A stretch of 64,000 nucleotides of DNA from positions 186,001 through 250,000 of the forward strand of contig NZ_VIWX01000001.1 in assembly GCF_007829955.1 (NCBI RefSeq), in the 5' to 3' direction. The translations under genes and the position numbers were made by a program. The DNA is from Saccharopolyspora dendranthemae (GTDB lineage: Bacteria; Actinomycetota; Actinomycetes; Mycobacteriales; Pseudonocardiaceae). The notes under the pieces were generated by a model that searched no databases, was not told the origin of the DNA, and was given only the letters and a program-made list of their open reading frames with translations. Below are positions 38,567-46,892 of the stretch, one piece after another; within the stretch, counting starts at the first letter, position 1, and the number at the start of each line of letters is the position of its first letter.

Positions 38567-39696
38567 GGGCGACAATGATGAAGGACGCCGCGATGGCGCG
38601 CATCACGGGTGCCGTGATGCGCGCACCGCAGGAGCTCGGCTTAGAGCCGCTTGACCTGGCACCGCTGCGGCACGACGAGGTCTTGGTTCGCGTCCTGTCG
38701 GCTGGCATCTGCGGGACGGACCTAGAAATCCTGGACGGACACCTCGATCTGCTGCCGACGCCGGTGGTGCTCGGACACGAAGGAGCCGGTGTCGTCGAGA
38801 AAGTCGGCGCCGGTGTCACCGGTATTTCCGCGGGCGACGCCGTGCTGATGACCGTCGCTTCGTGCGGGAGGTGCGCGGCCTGCGTGACCGGGCGCCCCGG
38901 CTATTGCGAGCAGCATGACCCGATGAACTTCTCCGGAGGTCGTGCCGACGGCAGCACTGCCTACACCGATGCGAATGGCTTCGCGGTGCACAGTCATTTC
39001 TTCTACCAGTCGTCCTGGGCGGATTACGCGGTCGCGCACGTCAGCAACGTTTTTCCTATTCCGAAAGGTGCCGACCCGTCAGTGTTGGGACCGTTCGGCT
39101 GTGGAGTATTGACCGGTGCCGGCGCCGTGCTGAACGTGCTCGACGTACAGGCCGGCAGCTCGGTCGCGGTGTTCGGGATGGGCGCTGTCGGACTATCAGC
39201 GATCATGGCCGCAAAGGTCGCCGGTGCCGCGACGATCATCGCCATCGCGCGCAAACCGACTCAGCTCGCGCGCGCGGCCGAGGCCGGCGCCACGCATCTG
39301 GTCGACACCAACGAGATCAAGGACCTCGGTGCAGCGATCCAGTCCATTACCGGCAAGCCCGGAGTTGGCTACAGCGTCGAGGCGACCGGCGCCCCCTCGG
39401 TGATGAGGACATCGGTCGACGTACTGGCGGAAACCGGTCATGTGGCGTTAACCGGCGTCGCAGCGGGACAGACGCTCGAGCTAGATCCGTGGAACATCAT
39501 CCGTGGCCGGACCATCCACGGCACGACGCTCGGCGACGCCCCGCCGGGAATCCTGCTGCCCCGAATAGTGGATCTCCATCTCCAGGGCCGGTTCCCGATC
39601 GACAAGATCGAGACACACTACCCACTGTCCGATATGGATTGGGCGATCGCCGACGCCCGTTCCGGCAAGACGGCGAAGGCCGTCCTCCACCCCTGA
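38563..39696 (+). CDS. Zinc-dependent alcohol dehydrogenase, MDR family
   Basis: 377 residues from GTG 38563 (GTGA overlap); ATG 38575 is an in-frame alternative. Zinc ligands in AGICGTDLEILDGH and LGHEGAG, the structural zinc cluster SCGRCAACVTGRPGYC, NAD fold VFGMGAVGLSAIMAAKVAGA. Resembles aryl-alcohol/S-(hydroxymethyl) type enzymes and oxidises a primary alcohol to an aldehyde, or the reverse. Second gene of the module B operon. Confidence 0.85.
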   Translation: MRATMMKDAAMARITGAVMRAPQELGLEPLDLAPLRHDEVLVRVLSAGICGTDLEILDGHLDLLPTPVVLGHEGAGVVEKVGAGVTGISAGDAVLMTVASCGRCAACVTGRPGYCEQHDPMNFSGGRADGSTAYTDANGFAVHSHFFYQSSWADYAVAHVSNVFPIPKGADPSVLGPFGCGVLTGAGAVLNVLDVQAGSSVAVFGMGAVGLSAIMAAKVAGAATIIAIARKPTQLARAAEAGATHLVDTNEIKDLGAAIQSITGKPGVGYSVEATGAPSVMRTSVDVLAETGHVALTGVAAGQTLELDPWNIIRGRTIHGTTLGDAPPGILLPRIVDLHLQGRFPIDKIETHYPLSDMDWAIADARSGKTAKAVLHP

Positions 39697-39707
39697 AAAG
39701 GAAGACA

Positions 39708-40757
39708 ATGACCACTCTGACCGACGCCTACGCTGCAATGGAACGCGGTAGCCGTGTCACGAGTATTCGGATCCCGCGGCGCGACCCCGGGCCCGCGGAC
39801 GTCAGGATCGACGTCGCCTATGCCGGGGTGTGTCACTCCGATCCACTGCAGATCGACGGCGCCTGGGGTGCGGGCATCTTCCCGATGGTTCCCGGTCACG
39901 AGTCCTCCGGCATCGTCACCGAGGTTGGAGCTGAGGTCACCAGGTTCCGGGTCGGCGATCGCGTCGGCATCGGGAACTTCGTCGACAGCTGTCGCGAGTG
40001 CGACCTGTGTCACAAAGGTCTGGAGCACTATTGCCGGAAGCTGATCGTCACCTACAACGGCCACGATAAGGCTGGTGACCCGACCTACGGAGGCTACTCG
40101 CGCTCCATCGTGGTCGACGAGAAATACTTGGCCCGGATCCCAGAAGGGCTGGATCTCGCTAGTGCCGCGCCCCTGATGTGCGCGGGCATCACCGTTTATT
40201 CGCCGATGCGGCAGCACGGCGTCGGGCCGGGAACCAAACTCGGTGTCGTCGGTATGGGCGGGCTCGGGCACCTCGCGGTGAAGTTCGCGCACGCGCTCGG
40301 TGCCGAGGTGACCGTACTCAGTCAGGGGAACAGCAAGAAGGACGACGCGCTCGCCTTCGGTGCCAGCGACTTTCGTACCACCAGCGATCCGTCCACCTTC
40401 ACCGACCTCGCGGAGCACTTCGACATCATCATCTGCACGGTGTCGGCGGCCCTGAACTTCGACCAGCTGCTGTCCCTGGTCCGGTTCGGCGGCACCTTCG
40501 TCAACCTCGGCGCACCCGACGGCCCGGTGTCACTCGGCATGTCCTCCTTGATCCGGAGCAGGATCTCATTCACGTCGTCGGCGATCGGGAGCATCGCGCA
40601 GACCGAGGAGATGCTGGACTACTGCGTCCGGCATGACATCACCGCAGAAGTCGAGACGATTTCCGCGGAGGGCATCAACCATGCCCTCGACACCTTGCGC
40701 CACAAGAGCGGCAGCGGGGTCCGCTACCGCTACGTCATCGACGCCAGCACGATCTGA
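39708..40757 (+). CDS. Zinc-dependent alcohol dehydrogenase, cinnamyl-alcohol/YahK type
   Basis: 349 residues from ATG 39708 after AAAAGGAAG. AYAGVCHSDPLQID (catalytic Cys), VPGHESSGIV, four structural Cys in CRECDLCHKGLEHYC, VVGMGGLGHLAVKFAHALGA. Belongs to the NADP-preferring aldehyde reductase/cinnamyl-alcohol group. Eleven bases from the previous gene. Two successive MDR enzymes with an SDR suggest reduction of an aldehyde or ketone intermediate. Confidence 0.85.
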   Translation: MTTLTDAYAAMERGSRVTSIRIPRRDPGPADVRIDVAYAGVCHSDPLQIDGAWGAGIFPMVPGHESSGIVTEVGAEVTRFRVGDRVGIGNFVDSCRECDLCHKGLEHYCRKLIVTYNGHDKAGDPTYGGYSRSIVVDEKYLARIPEGLDLASAAPLMCAGITVYSPMRQHGVGPGTKLGVVGMGGLGHLAVKFAHALGAEVTVLSQGNSKKDDALAFGASDFRTTSDPSTFTDLAEHFDIIICTVSAALNFDQLLSLVRFGGTFVNLGAPDGPVSLGMSSLIRSRISFTSSAIGSIAQTEEMLDYCVRHDITAEVETISAEGINHALDTLRHKSGSGVRYRYVIDASTI

Positions 40758-40769
40758 GGAGGAAAACAC

Positions 40770-41648
40770 GTGACCGGCGCACCCGAAGGGGTCGGCGCGA
40801 CCGCCTTGCTGACCGCGTACGCACGAGCACAGGAGCCTGAACGCGACAGTCGGCTGTTCACCGACCCGTGGGCACAGCTGTTTGTGACCACGGCGGTCGG
40901 CGATGACGAGGGCATATTGCCCCGGATCGGGATGGCCCGGCCGACCGATCCGTGCGAACTGTGGGAGACCTTCCGCGACTACTTTGTCGGCCGAACTCCT
41001 TTCTACGACAAAGGAATTCTCGAACAGGTGCAGACCGGAACTCGCCAGATCGTCATCCTGGCGGCCGGTATGGACAGTCGGGCATTCCGCCTCGACCTCC
41101 CGTCCGACACGGTGTTGTACGAAGTGGACACGGCACCGGTTCTCGACTTCAAGAACGCCGCACTGGACGGGCAGCATGCGGAAGCCATCTGTCAGCGGAT
41201 TCCAGTGGCAGCTGATCTGCGGGAACCGTGGATCGAATTGCTGACCAATGCGGGCCTCGACACCGATGAACCCATCGTGTGGGTCGCCGAAGGGCTCCTC
41301 ATGTACCTCACGCCGGAACAGAGCCACCGGCTTCTAGGCACAATCACCGAGAACTCGGTCCCCGGTTCCCTGGTTCTGACGGAATACCCTGCACGACAGG
41401 TCGATGAGCAGACCCTGCTCGCACGAACGAACGACGAAGCCGACCGCGGGTCGGCGAGGGCCATCGCGTCGATCGTCCAGGAAGGCCCCGGAGTCGAGCC
41501 AGCCGGCTGGTTGCACAGCTTCGGCTGGGATTCGGAAGTAAAGACCATCGGTGTGCAGCTCGCCGAGCTCGGCCGTCCGGTGCCGCCACTGCTCGAGGTT
41601 ACCGAAGACCACGTCGCCATCTGGCTGCTCAGCGGCAGTCGTTCCTGA
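40770..41648 (+). CDS. SAM-dependent methyltransferase (TIGR00027/PPM-type)
   Basis: 292 residues from GTG 40770 after GAGGAGG. ERDSRLFTDPWAQLF, IVILAAGMDSRAFRLDLPSD (SAM motif), YEVDTAPVLDFKNAAL, VWVAEGLLMYLTPEQ. The family resembles leucine-carboxyl and polyketide O-methyltransferases; in actinomycetes it often modifies small molecules. Twelve bases after the dehydrogenase, so it is the fourth gene of the operon. Confidence 0.85.
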   Translation: MTGAPEGVGATALLTAYARAQEPERDSRLFTDPWAQLFVTTAVGDDEGILPRIGMARPTDPCELWETFRDYFVGRTPFYDKGILEQVQTGTRQIVILAAGMDSRAFRLDLPSDTVLYEVDTAPVLDFKNAALDGQHAEAICQRIPVAADLREPWIELLTNAGLDTDEPIVWVAEGLLMYLTPEQSHRLLGTITENSVPGSLVLTEYPARQVDEQTLLARTNDEADRGSARAIASIVQEGPGVEPAGWLHSFGWDSEVKTIGVQLAELGRPVPPLLEVTEDHVAIWLLSGSRS

Positions 41649-41824
41649 TACCGGTCACAGCGGACCTGGACAAATACTCGCGCTGGGACCACCGCGGCCT
41701 GTGATGGCTACCTGGCGACACGATCGAAGTTCATGGTGAGACGTCGGCCGACGTCGATGCAGATGGCCCCCCCAAGGTTACCGGCACCCGTCGGTCCCTA
41801 GCAGATGACCGCACGATTCTTGGC

Positions 41825-42859
41825 TCACCGCTGTCGCGAAACAGTCCCGTTGACGTACCGACGTTCACTGACCAGTTCCCGCCGGGAGGGTAGATGATCC
41901 AGCCGACTGATGAGCCGGACGATCAGACTCCGGAGATCGTGCTGCGTCGTCATCCCATTGGTCCTTGATACGGACAATGCTCGGCCGGGGCGCCAGCGCC
42001 CGTACTCAACCGAGGTATTTGCGAACCCCTCAACCACGACGTCCGGATGCACCGGGAGATACACAACTGGCTCACCACCAGGGAGTCCGGCGACCAAACC
42101 GGGCAGTTGTGCTGGCGTAGGGCCCTCGTCGTCGGGACGCAGCCGGGCAGCCAGCTCGGCGCGCAGTGGAGCCGCGAGCGGCTGGGATACCCCGCTGGCC
42201 CGCCAACCCCCGCGTGCAGAAGGGCGGCCAAGCACGAGGGACGCGGCACCGACGACGCCGAGTACCACCGCCTCCGTGGTCACCAGTTGGCGGATCTTGA
42301 GCCTACGTGATCCCGGCATGTAGCGCGAGGCAACCGGTTTGGCCACCAGGCCCCCGACTCCGGCCTCACCCCAGCTCGGGTCCAGCCATTCCCGAGCAGC
42401 ACTGGGGTCGAGGGTGTTGGTGACGAGTTGCAGGTGTGGTCGGGATTCGGCGAGCAGTTCGGCGAGTGCGGCACGCTGGTCGAGGGAGGGCTGGGTGCGA
42501 AGGTCCGCATCGGCCGTGGCCAGGAGATCGAAGGCCATGTAGATGACGGTGACGTGCTCGCGGGCGCGGCGTGCGGGTCCGGTCTGGAGCGCGGCGAACT
42601 CGAGGTGTTCGTCGCGTAGCGCGACCAGTTCTCCATCGAGGACGACGTCGCGGCCGAGGGCGGCGAGGTCCGCAGTGACTTCGGGAAACCGGGTGGTCAG
42701 GGCGGTCCGGCCCTGCCGGGATTGCAGCAGCCTGAGTCCAGCGAACGCGATCACCCGGTAGCCGTCGAGTTTCGGCTCGAACGCCCACCGGTCGCCGCTG
42801 GGAATCTCCCGGGCACGGGAAGCCACGGCCACTGGCACCGGCGGATGCAGCACAACCAC
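41825..42859 (-). CDS. ATP-dependent DNA ligase (LigC/LigD ligase-domain type)
   Basis: Starts counted from GTG 42859 (VVVLHPPVPVAVAS); the frame is open to 42979. 344 residues. Motif I is EPKLDGYRVIAFAG, with the Lys that is adenylated. Other motifs: LDGELVALRDEHLEFAALQT, YMAFDLLA, GVGGLVAKPVASRYM, RRLKIRQLVTTEAVV, then an OB-fold part. It lacks polymerase and nuclease domains and no Ku gene is adjacent, so it is a LigC-like stand-alone enzyme that could seal nicks in repair or on a mobile element. Confidence 0.8.
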   Translation of the reverse strand: MVVLHPPVPVAVASRAREIPSGDRWAFEPKLDGYRVIAFAGLRLLQSRQGRTALTTRFPEVTADLAALGRDVVLDGELVALRDEHLEFAALQTGPARRAREHVTVIYMAFDLLATADADLRTQPSLDQRAALAELLAESRPHLQLVTNTLDPSAAREWLDPSWGEAGVGGLVAKPVASRYMPGSRRLKIRQLVTTEAVVLGVVGAASLVLGRPSARGGWRASGVSQPLAAPLRAELAARLRPDDEGPTPAQLPGLVAGLPGGEPVVYLPVHPDVVVEGFANTSVEYGRWRPGRALSVSRTNGMTTQHDLRSLIVRLISRLDHLPSRRELVSERRYVNGTVSRQR

Positions 42860-42979
42860 CCTGGTCAGCCTGCCCCTGCCGCTCTCTGCTCGCCGGATGA
42901 CGCGGGAGCGGATCTTCGGTTCCGTGATGACCGTGCCTCGAACGCACGCCGGTGCTGGGCGGTTCCACCCGTCCGGCAC

Positions 42980-43440
42980 CGATCTCTAGACCTCTAGTGG
43001 TGTTGGTCAGCAGAAATAGGCAGGCCCCTGGCCTTGGTGAGAGAAGAACGCCGATACCCCGGTATTCGGCACTCGACAACAAGCGATCACCTCAGCCCGA
43101 CTGGCCCGGCGCTGTCCACCCGGCGATCAGGCAGGCTGAACCGCGCGCAACGCGTCATCCCCGTCCCGCTCCGCACTCACACGCGCATCAGTAAGCAGAC
43201 GACCGCACCACGCTCGTGTCGGCCCCAGCTCAGCGCGTGGGAAATGGTGGCGGAACTCGGTTTCCACCAAATGGATCGACATCAAGGTCCTCATGGTCGC
43301 CCCGCGCTTAGTCCCCTCTACGTGCCCGCTGCGCCATCTGTGTGGGGGTCGGCCATGCGCACCGCTGTCGAACTTGCGTTCCCTAGCGTGGAGTTGCTGG
43401 TGATCTTCCAGAAACTCCACACATAGGGAGAACGTGAAAG
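42980..43440. other. Intergenic stretch before the NucA-like gene
   Basis: About 460 bases with no convincing coding frame. Near its end lies a GTGGAGTT (43388-43395) / AACTCCAC (43413-43420) inverted repeat that overlaps the region just upstream of the GGGAGAACG ribosome-binding site for the gene at 43441. Confidence 0.4.
43388..43420 (+). promoter_or_regulatory. Stem-loop candidate upstream of the NucA-like gene
   Basis: Perfect 8-bp arms (GTGGAGTT at 43388-43395, AACTCCAC at 43413-43420) with a 17-base loop, ending about six bases before the probable Shine-Dalgarno sequence. It could be an operator or an mRNA structure affecting translation. Inference only. Confidence 0.4.
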
Positions 43441-44617
43441 ATGCGAACGCGAAAGCGCTCACAGTCGTTAGCTCGCGGTTGGTTATGGTCCGGTCGAGCG
43501 TTAGGGGCCGTGCTGGCTGCGGTCCTGTGTGCCGCGCCTGCCATGGCGGTGCCCGCAGAACAAGCCGTGGCAGCTCCGGCTAATGCACCTACGGCCGTCC
43601 AGGATGAGTGCGACCGACTGCAGACCCGACTGCCCGAGCTCGCCGAACAAGGACAGCGCCGGGCTCTGTGTGTGGAGAAGCAGCGAACTCCCGACACGGG
43701 GAGTTTTGCGGGTGCAGTAGCGATGACGGATACGGCAGTGCCCGAGCGTTGCTTGGGCGACTATCCCGGGGATGCGTGGATCATCGACCGCTACGTGGGT
43801 TGCCACCGAGAGCTGGTGTTGCTGCGCGTCATCGAGGTGCCCAGCGGCGAACAGATCGGCGAGGTTGACCTCTCGGTGGTCAATTCGATCACAGCAGACC
43901 CCCGTGCGCTGGCTTGGACCCACGACATTTCGATTTCCCGAGTGGGAGCTCGGGGCGATGTCAACGGGGTCATCGCCAACCCCGAGGCCGCCTGCGATGC
44001 CGGCTGCACCGTCACCGCCGCAGCTCCCCCGTCAGGCTTGGTGATGAACAATCCGCAGGGGGGGAATGACCGCCACGTCGATCGTCGATCCCGCTCTGCC
44101 GGGAAGCATTTCAGCGGCGACCACGAGCTGGACCATCCGCTACACTCAGATGGGCTCAGCCCCCTCGGAACCAGCCGTCTACGCCAGCGAGCCGGTGCGT
44201 TGCGATACCGCAACCCCCAACGCCGCGGCGGGTTGCGTGCTCTCGCGCTTCACCCCCACATTGACTTACACCCACGCCCGCAATGGGGAACTCGCCGCGC
44301 ACGTCGCTGATGCCCAGGCCTCGGGATTGCCGGGCTCGCCGCTGCACAGTCCGTTAACGCGCCAGACCGACCCGGAACTGATCACCAAGAATCGCGCCGT
44401 TGCGTGCCCATCGAGTCGGCCGCGACCGCCAGGCGACGAATGCGATGAATACCCATTCGCCAGTACCAACCAGGGTGCTTTCCTCGGCGAAGGATATAGC
44501 CGGCGCATGATCCTCAAGGAGGACAACCGGCAGGGCGGGACCGAACTGGCGGTGTTCTACCTCGACAACCGCGTCATCAACTTCGATCCGTTTAATGTCG
44601 AAGTGACCGCAGGCTAG
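43441..44617 (+). pseudogene. Secreted NucA/NucB-type DNase, frameshifted in a G7 run
   Basis: ATG 43441. Signal peptide: basic MRTRKRSQSLARGWLW, hydrophobic ALGAVLAAVLCAAPAMA, cleavage expected after AMA. The first part has ECDRLQTRLPELAEQGQ and LVLLRVIEVPSGEQIGEVD. At 44058-44064 seven Gs shift the frame; six Gs would continue to MTATSIVDPALPG and the C-terminal nuclease region CDEYPFASTNQGAFLGEGYS, NRQGGTELAVFYLDNRVINF, D. NucA/NucB DNases are Mg-dependent secreted or surface nucleases. Without the correction the enzyme would lack its catalytic domain. The next gene may encode its inhibitor. Confidence 0.75.
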
Positions 44618-44627
44618 CCTGATCGAC

Positions 44628-45137
44628 ATGACACAGCCACTGCTTCGTCTCTCGGGAACAGTCCCAGTAAGCCATCACCAGTTCTTTTTACTGGACGCAC
44701 GGACCTATCCCACCGACGGTGGCCGACTGTCATGGCGGGACAACGGACTGGCCACCAGCGCAGCCGGCATCCTCGCCCTCAGCACTGGGATTCATACCGG
44801 AGAGATCAACCTGGTGGTGGAGCGCTTCGACAACGCTCCACCACCAGACCTGCACGGCTGGGAAGACGTCACCGAACTCGACCTGCAAGTTCCGCACGGT
44901 GAGCTCCACGTCGCGGGGCTGATGCTGGAACCAGCTCCCGAACTACGCACACCGCTGACGATCGTCGGCGGGCGGTGCCGCGCCCGCATCCACGCCACCG
45001 GGCGCGACACCGACATCGACGGAGCCCCACCCGAACCCGTCGAGGACTACCTCATCCAGCTCTGGGACACCGACACCGACGCACCGGCCAATCTCTTGCG
45101 GTCCACCAGCCACTACGGAGCAAACGAACGAACATAG
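44628..45137 (+). CDS. Possible ComJ/Nin-like nuclease inhibitor
   Basis: 169 residues from ATG 44628, ten bases after the NucA stop. SHHQFFLLDARTYPTDGG, DNGLATSAAGILALSTGIHT, GEINLVVERF and DVTELDLQVPHGELHVAGLM follow the order of Bacillus ComJ/Nin (HQF start, Gly-Ala-rich middle, beta C-terminus), the cytoplasmic inhibitor encoded beside nucA. Resemblance is from memory and not aligned. Tight linkage to the nuclease supports an immunity role; the alternative is an unrelated protein. Confidence 0.5.
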   Translation: MTQPLLRLSGTVPVSHHQFFLLDARTYPTDGGRLSWRDNGLATSAAGILALSTGIHTGEINLVVERFDNAPPPDLHGWEDVTELDLQVPHGELHVAGLMLEPAPELRTPLTIVGGRCRARIHATGRDTDIDGAPPEPVEDYLIQLWDTDTDAPANLLRSTSHYGANERT

Positions 45138-45154
45138 GGCTGCCCAAAACCTAT

Positions 45155-45365
45155 TTGGGACGTGTCGGGACACGCCGCAACATCCGTCCCAGCACCTTCT
45201 TACGCGACGTTTCCGCATTTCACACAGCTAAAGTCCCTGTCCCAGGACGTTCTCCCAGGCATGCTCGCGACGGGACACCTGGGACAGCAAACACCCTCTG
45301 CTTCATCGTCTGTCGGGCAGCTGAAGCCGTGTGGTTAGTGCGCAACTCGCTCCTCGGACACGCGC
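45155..45365. repeat. ~200-bp imperfect direct repeat, copy 1
   Basis: Contains GGGAC-rich motifs (CGGGACAC, GTCCCAG, CTGGGACAG, CCCTCTGCTTCA) and an exact 26-bp block at 45323-45348 (starts GAAGCCGTGTGGTTAGTGCG). Copy 2 lies at 51590-51800 in the same orientation. It flanks the membrane protein/helicase/nuclease-like module, so it may derive from an attachment or integration arm. Copy 1 overlaps a recombinase remnant. Confidence 0.65.
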
Positions 45366-45590
45366 ACTATCCCTACGGCCCAGATTCACGGTGGCTTCCA
45401 CAATCCGTGACTCTGGGTCGTAGGTCATTTCCAGGCCCATTCTCTCGTAGAGCTCCTGCAGCTTGTGCGGATCGGCCCTGTTCAAAGCTCCCCCGACATC
45501 GCCGAGTGAGTCGATCATGGCGTAGAGCTCGGCATCGGTCAGAGCGTCAGGTTTCGGAGCGTTGGCCAGCTCAGCTTCGGCAACCACCTA
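45303..45590 (-). pseudogene. Serine-recombinase C-terminal remnant
   Basis: About 95 residues: LTDAELYAMIDSLGDVGGAL, RADPHKLQELYERMGLEMTY, DPESRIVEATVNLG. This is the typical C-terminal tail after the zinc ribbon of large serine recombinases. The catalytic domain is absent. It marks one edge of the repeat-flanked module. Confidence 0.55.
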
Positions 45591-45839
45591 CCGCCCACGT
45601 TCCTCGTCGGAGCCCACATCAAGAAACGCGCCACGTGCAGCGAGGACGAGCGCAAGGACTTCGACAACGTCGGCAACCGTCGCCCCCACCGTGCGTGCGC
45701 ACGGGTTCGGATGCGCACCGGTCATCGTCCATTGCCGGCGACTGCCGCGTGGCCGTGCTCGTCCGCGCGGTTTCATCGATCCGCGCGGAGAATCTCGGAT
45801 CGCCGCTGCGCCCGGGCGGACAGATGGAAGACTGTCTTG

Positions 45840-46358
45840 GTGCATCCCGCTCCAGCCCCTACCGCGACCACCTTCGTCATCACCCGTTCTCCGCACGCGT
45901 ACCAGCGCGAACTCCGGCGCATGCGGATCCCGATCATCGCGCAGTCCGTGTTGGTCGTAATCCAGTTGGCGGCGGGGACCACCCTCACTGCACTGGGAAG
46001 CATCAGCGGCTTCGTGTACTTCCCACTCACGCTGCTCTTGGCTCTCGGTCTCGGCCTCTACCTGCGCGTGTACCGGGTGCACGCCGCGATGCGTGGTCTC
46101 CAGTTGGTTTTCGCCCCAGGCGGGGTGACCTACATGTCGCATTCCGGTGCGTTCACAGCACCTTGGTCCGCGGTGAAGCGGGTTCGTCTACGGCGGGGCC
46201 GGTGGATCTCGGTGCGGGTGCCGCACTGGGGAGGCCCGATCGGCAGCTTCGGCCTGGCCGGTGAACTGATCATGCCACTCCAAGACACGGGACTGAGCTG
46301 GCACGACATCCGTGGCGCGGTCACCTACATCAGCAATGGCACGGTGACACCGCACTGA
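45840..46358 (+). CDS. Membrane protein with PH/YcxB-like C-terminal domain
   Basis: 172 residues from GTG 45840 (ATG 45930 possible). Two adjacent transmembrane segments, IIAQSVLVVIQLAAGTTLTA and GFVYFPLTLLLALGLGLYLR, are followed by a beta-rich cytoplasmic domain, GGVTYMSHSGAFTAPWSAVK, RGRWISVRVPHW, like bacterial PH/YcxB proteins. Function unknown. First gene inside the repeats. Confidence 0.6.
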   Translation: MHPAPAPTATTFVITRSPHAYQRELRRMRIPIIAQSVLVVIQLAAGTTLTALGSISGFVYFPLTLLLALGLGLYLRVYRVHAAMRGLQLVFAPGGVTYMSHSGAFTAPWSAVKRVRLRRGRWISVRVPHWGGPIGSFGLAGELIMPLQDTGLSWHDIRGAVTYISNGTVTPH

Positions 46359-46739
46359 CGTTGGAATCAGCAGCCAGCAGGCAGCAGGCAGCAGGAGGGA
46401 ATGCAAATCCCTCTCCGATACGCACATACCCGAACTCATCTTCAGCCTCACCACGCCTCCGCCAAGAACATCTAGGCCTTCAGCTCAGCGACTGCGGCGA
46501 CCCGGCACACCTCGCGGGGTCCATCAATTCAGGCCTTCGGCGGATGGTCGTCTGCGACCAGGCGATCTAGCGTTCCGTCTGGCGAACCTGGCGCAGCTGT
46601 TGAATCGAGCTGTGATCGTGGCCCAAGAGTTCAGCGCACTGGTGGCGCTTCATGCTGGTGTTCAGACGCGCTAGGTCGTTGCCTATTACGCGCCCTCGTG
46701 AACCCTGTCGATGTTGGCTCGGGACCTCCGGGTGTCTGC

Positions 46740-46803
46740 TCAGTCGTTGACCAGGCCGCCGTCGACCACCAGGTTCTGGCCCGACGAGATCTCGCGCTCG
46801 CAG
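46740..46803 (-). pseudogene. SDR C-terminal stub
   Basis: SSGQNLVVDGGLVND then stop on the minus strand is the classical SDR C-terminus. Only about 20 codons remain, between a 7-base tandem repeat (GGCAGCA, near 46371-46396) and the helicase start. The rest of 46359-46892 holds nothing recognisable. Confidence 0.5.
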
Positions 46804-46892
46804 CCCACGGGAAGCCGATCATGTTCTACAGTGCCCCTTGCTCCGAGCGGTAATCGCATGAACACACTGCGCGACGACACTAGGGGAATTCT

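Noticed and set aside
45323-45348. tRNA fragment as attachment site at the direct repeat
   Set aside because: No tRNA cloverleaf arms or T-loop consensus could be read around either copy.
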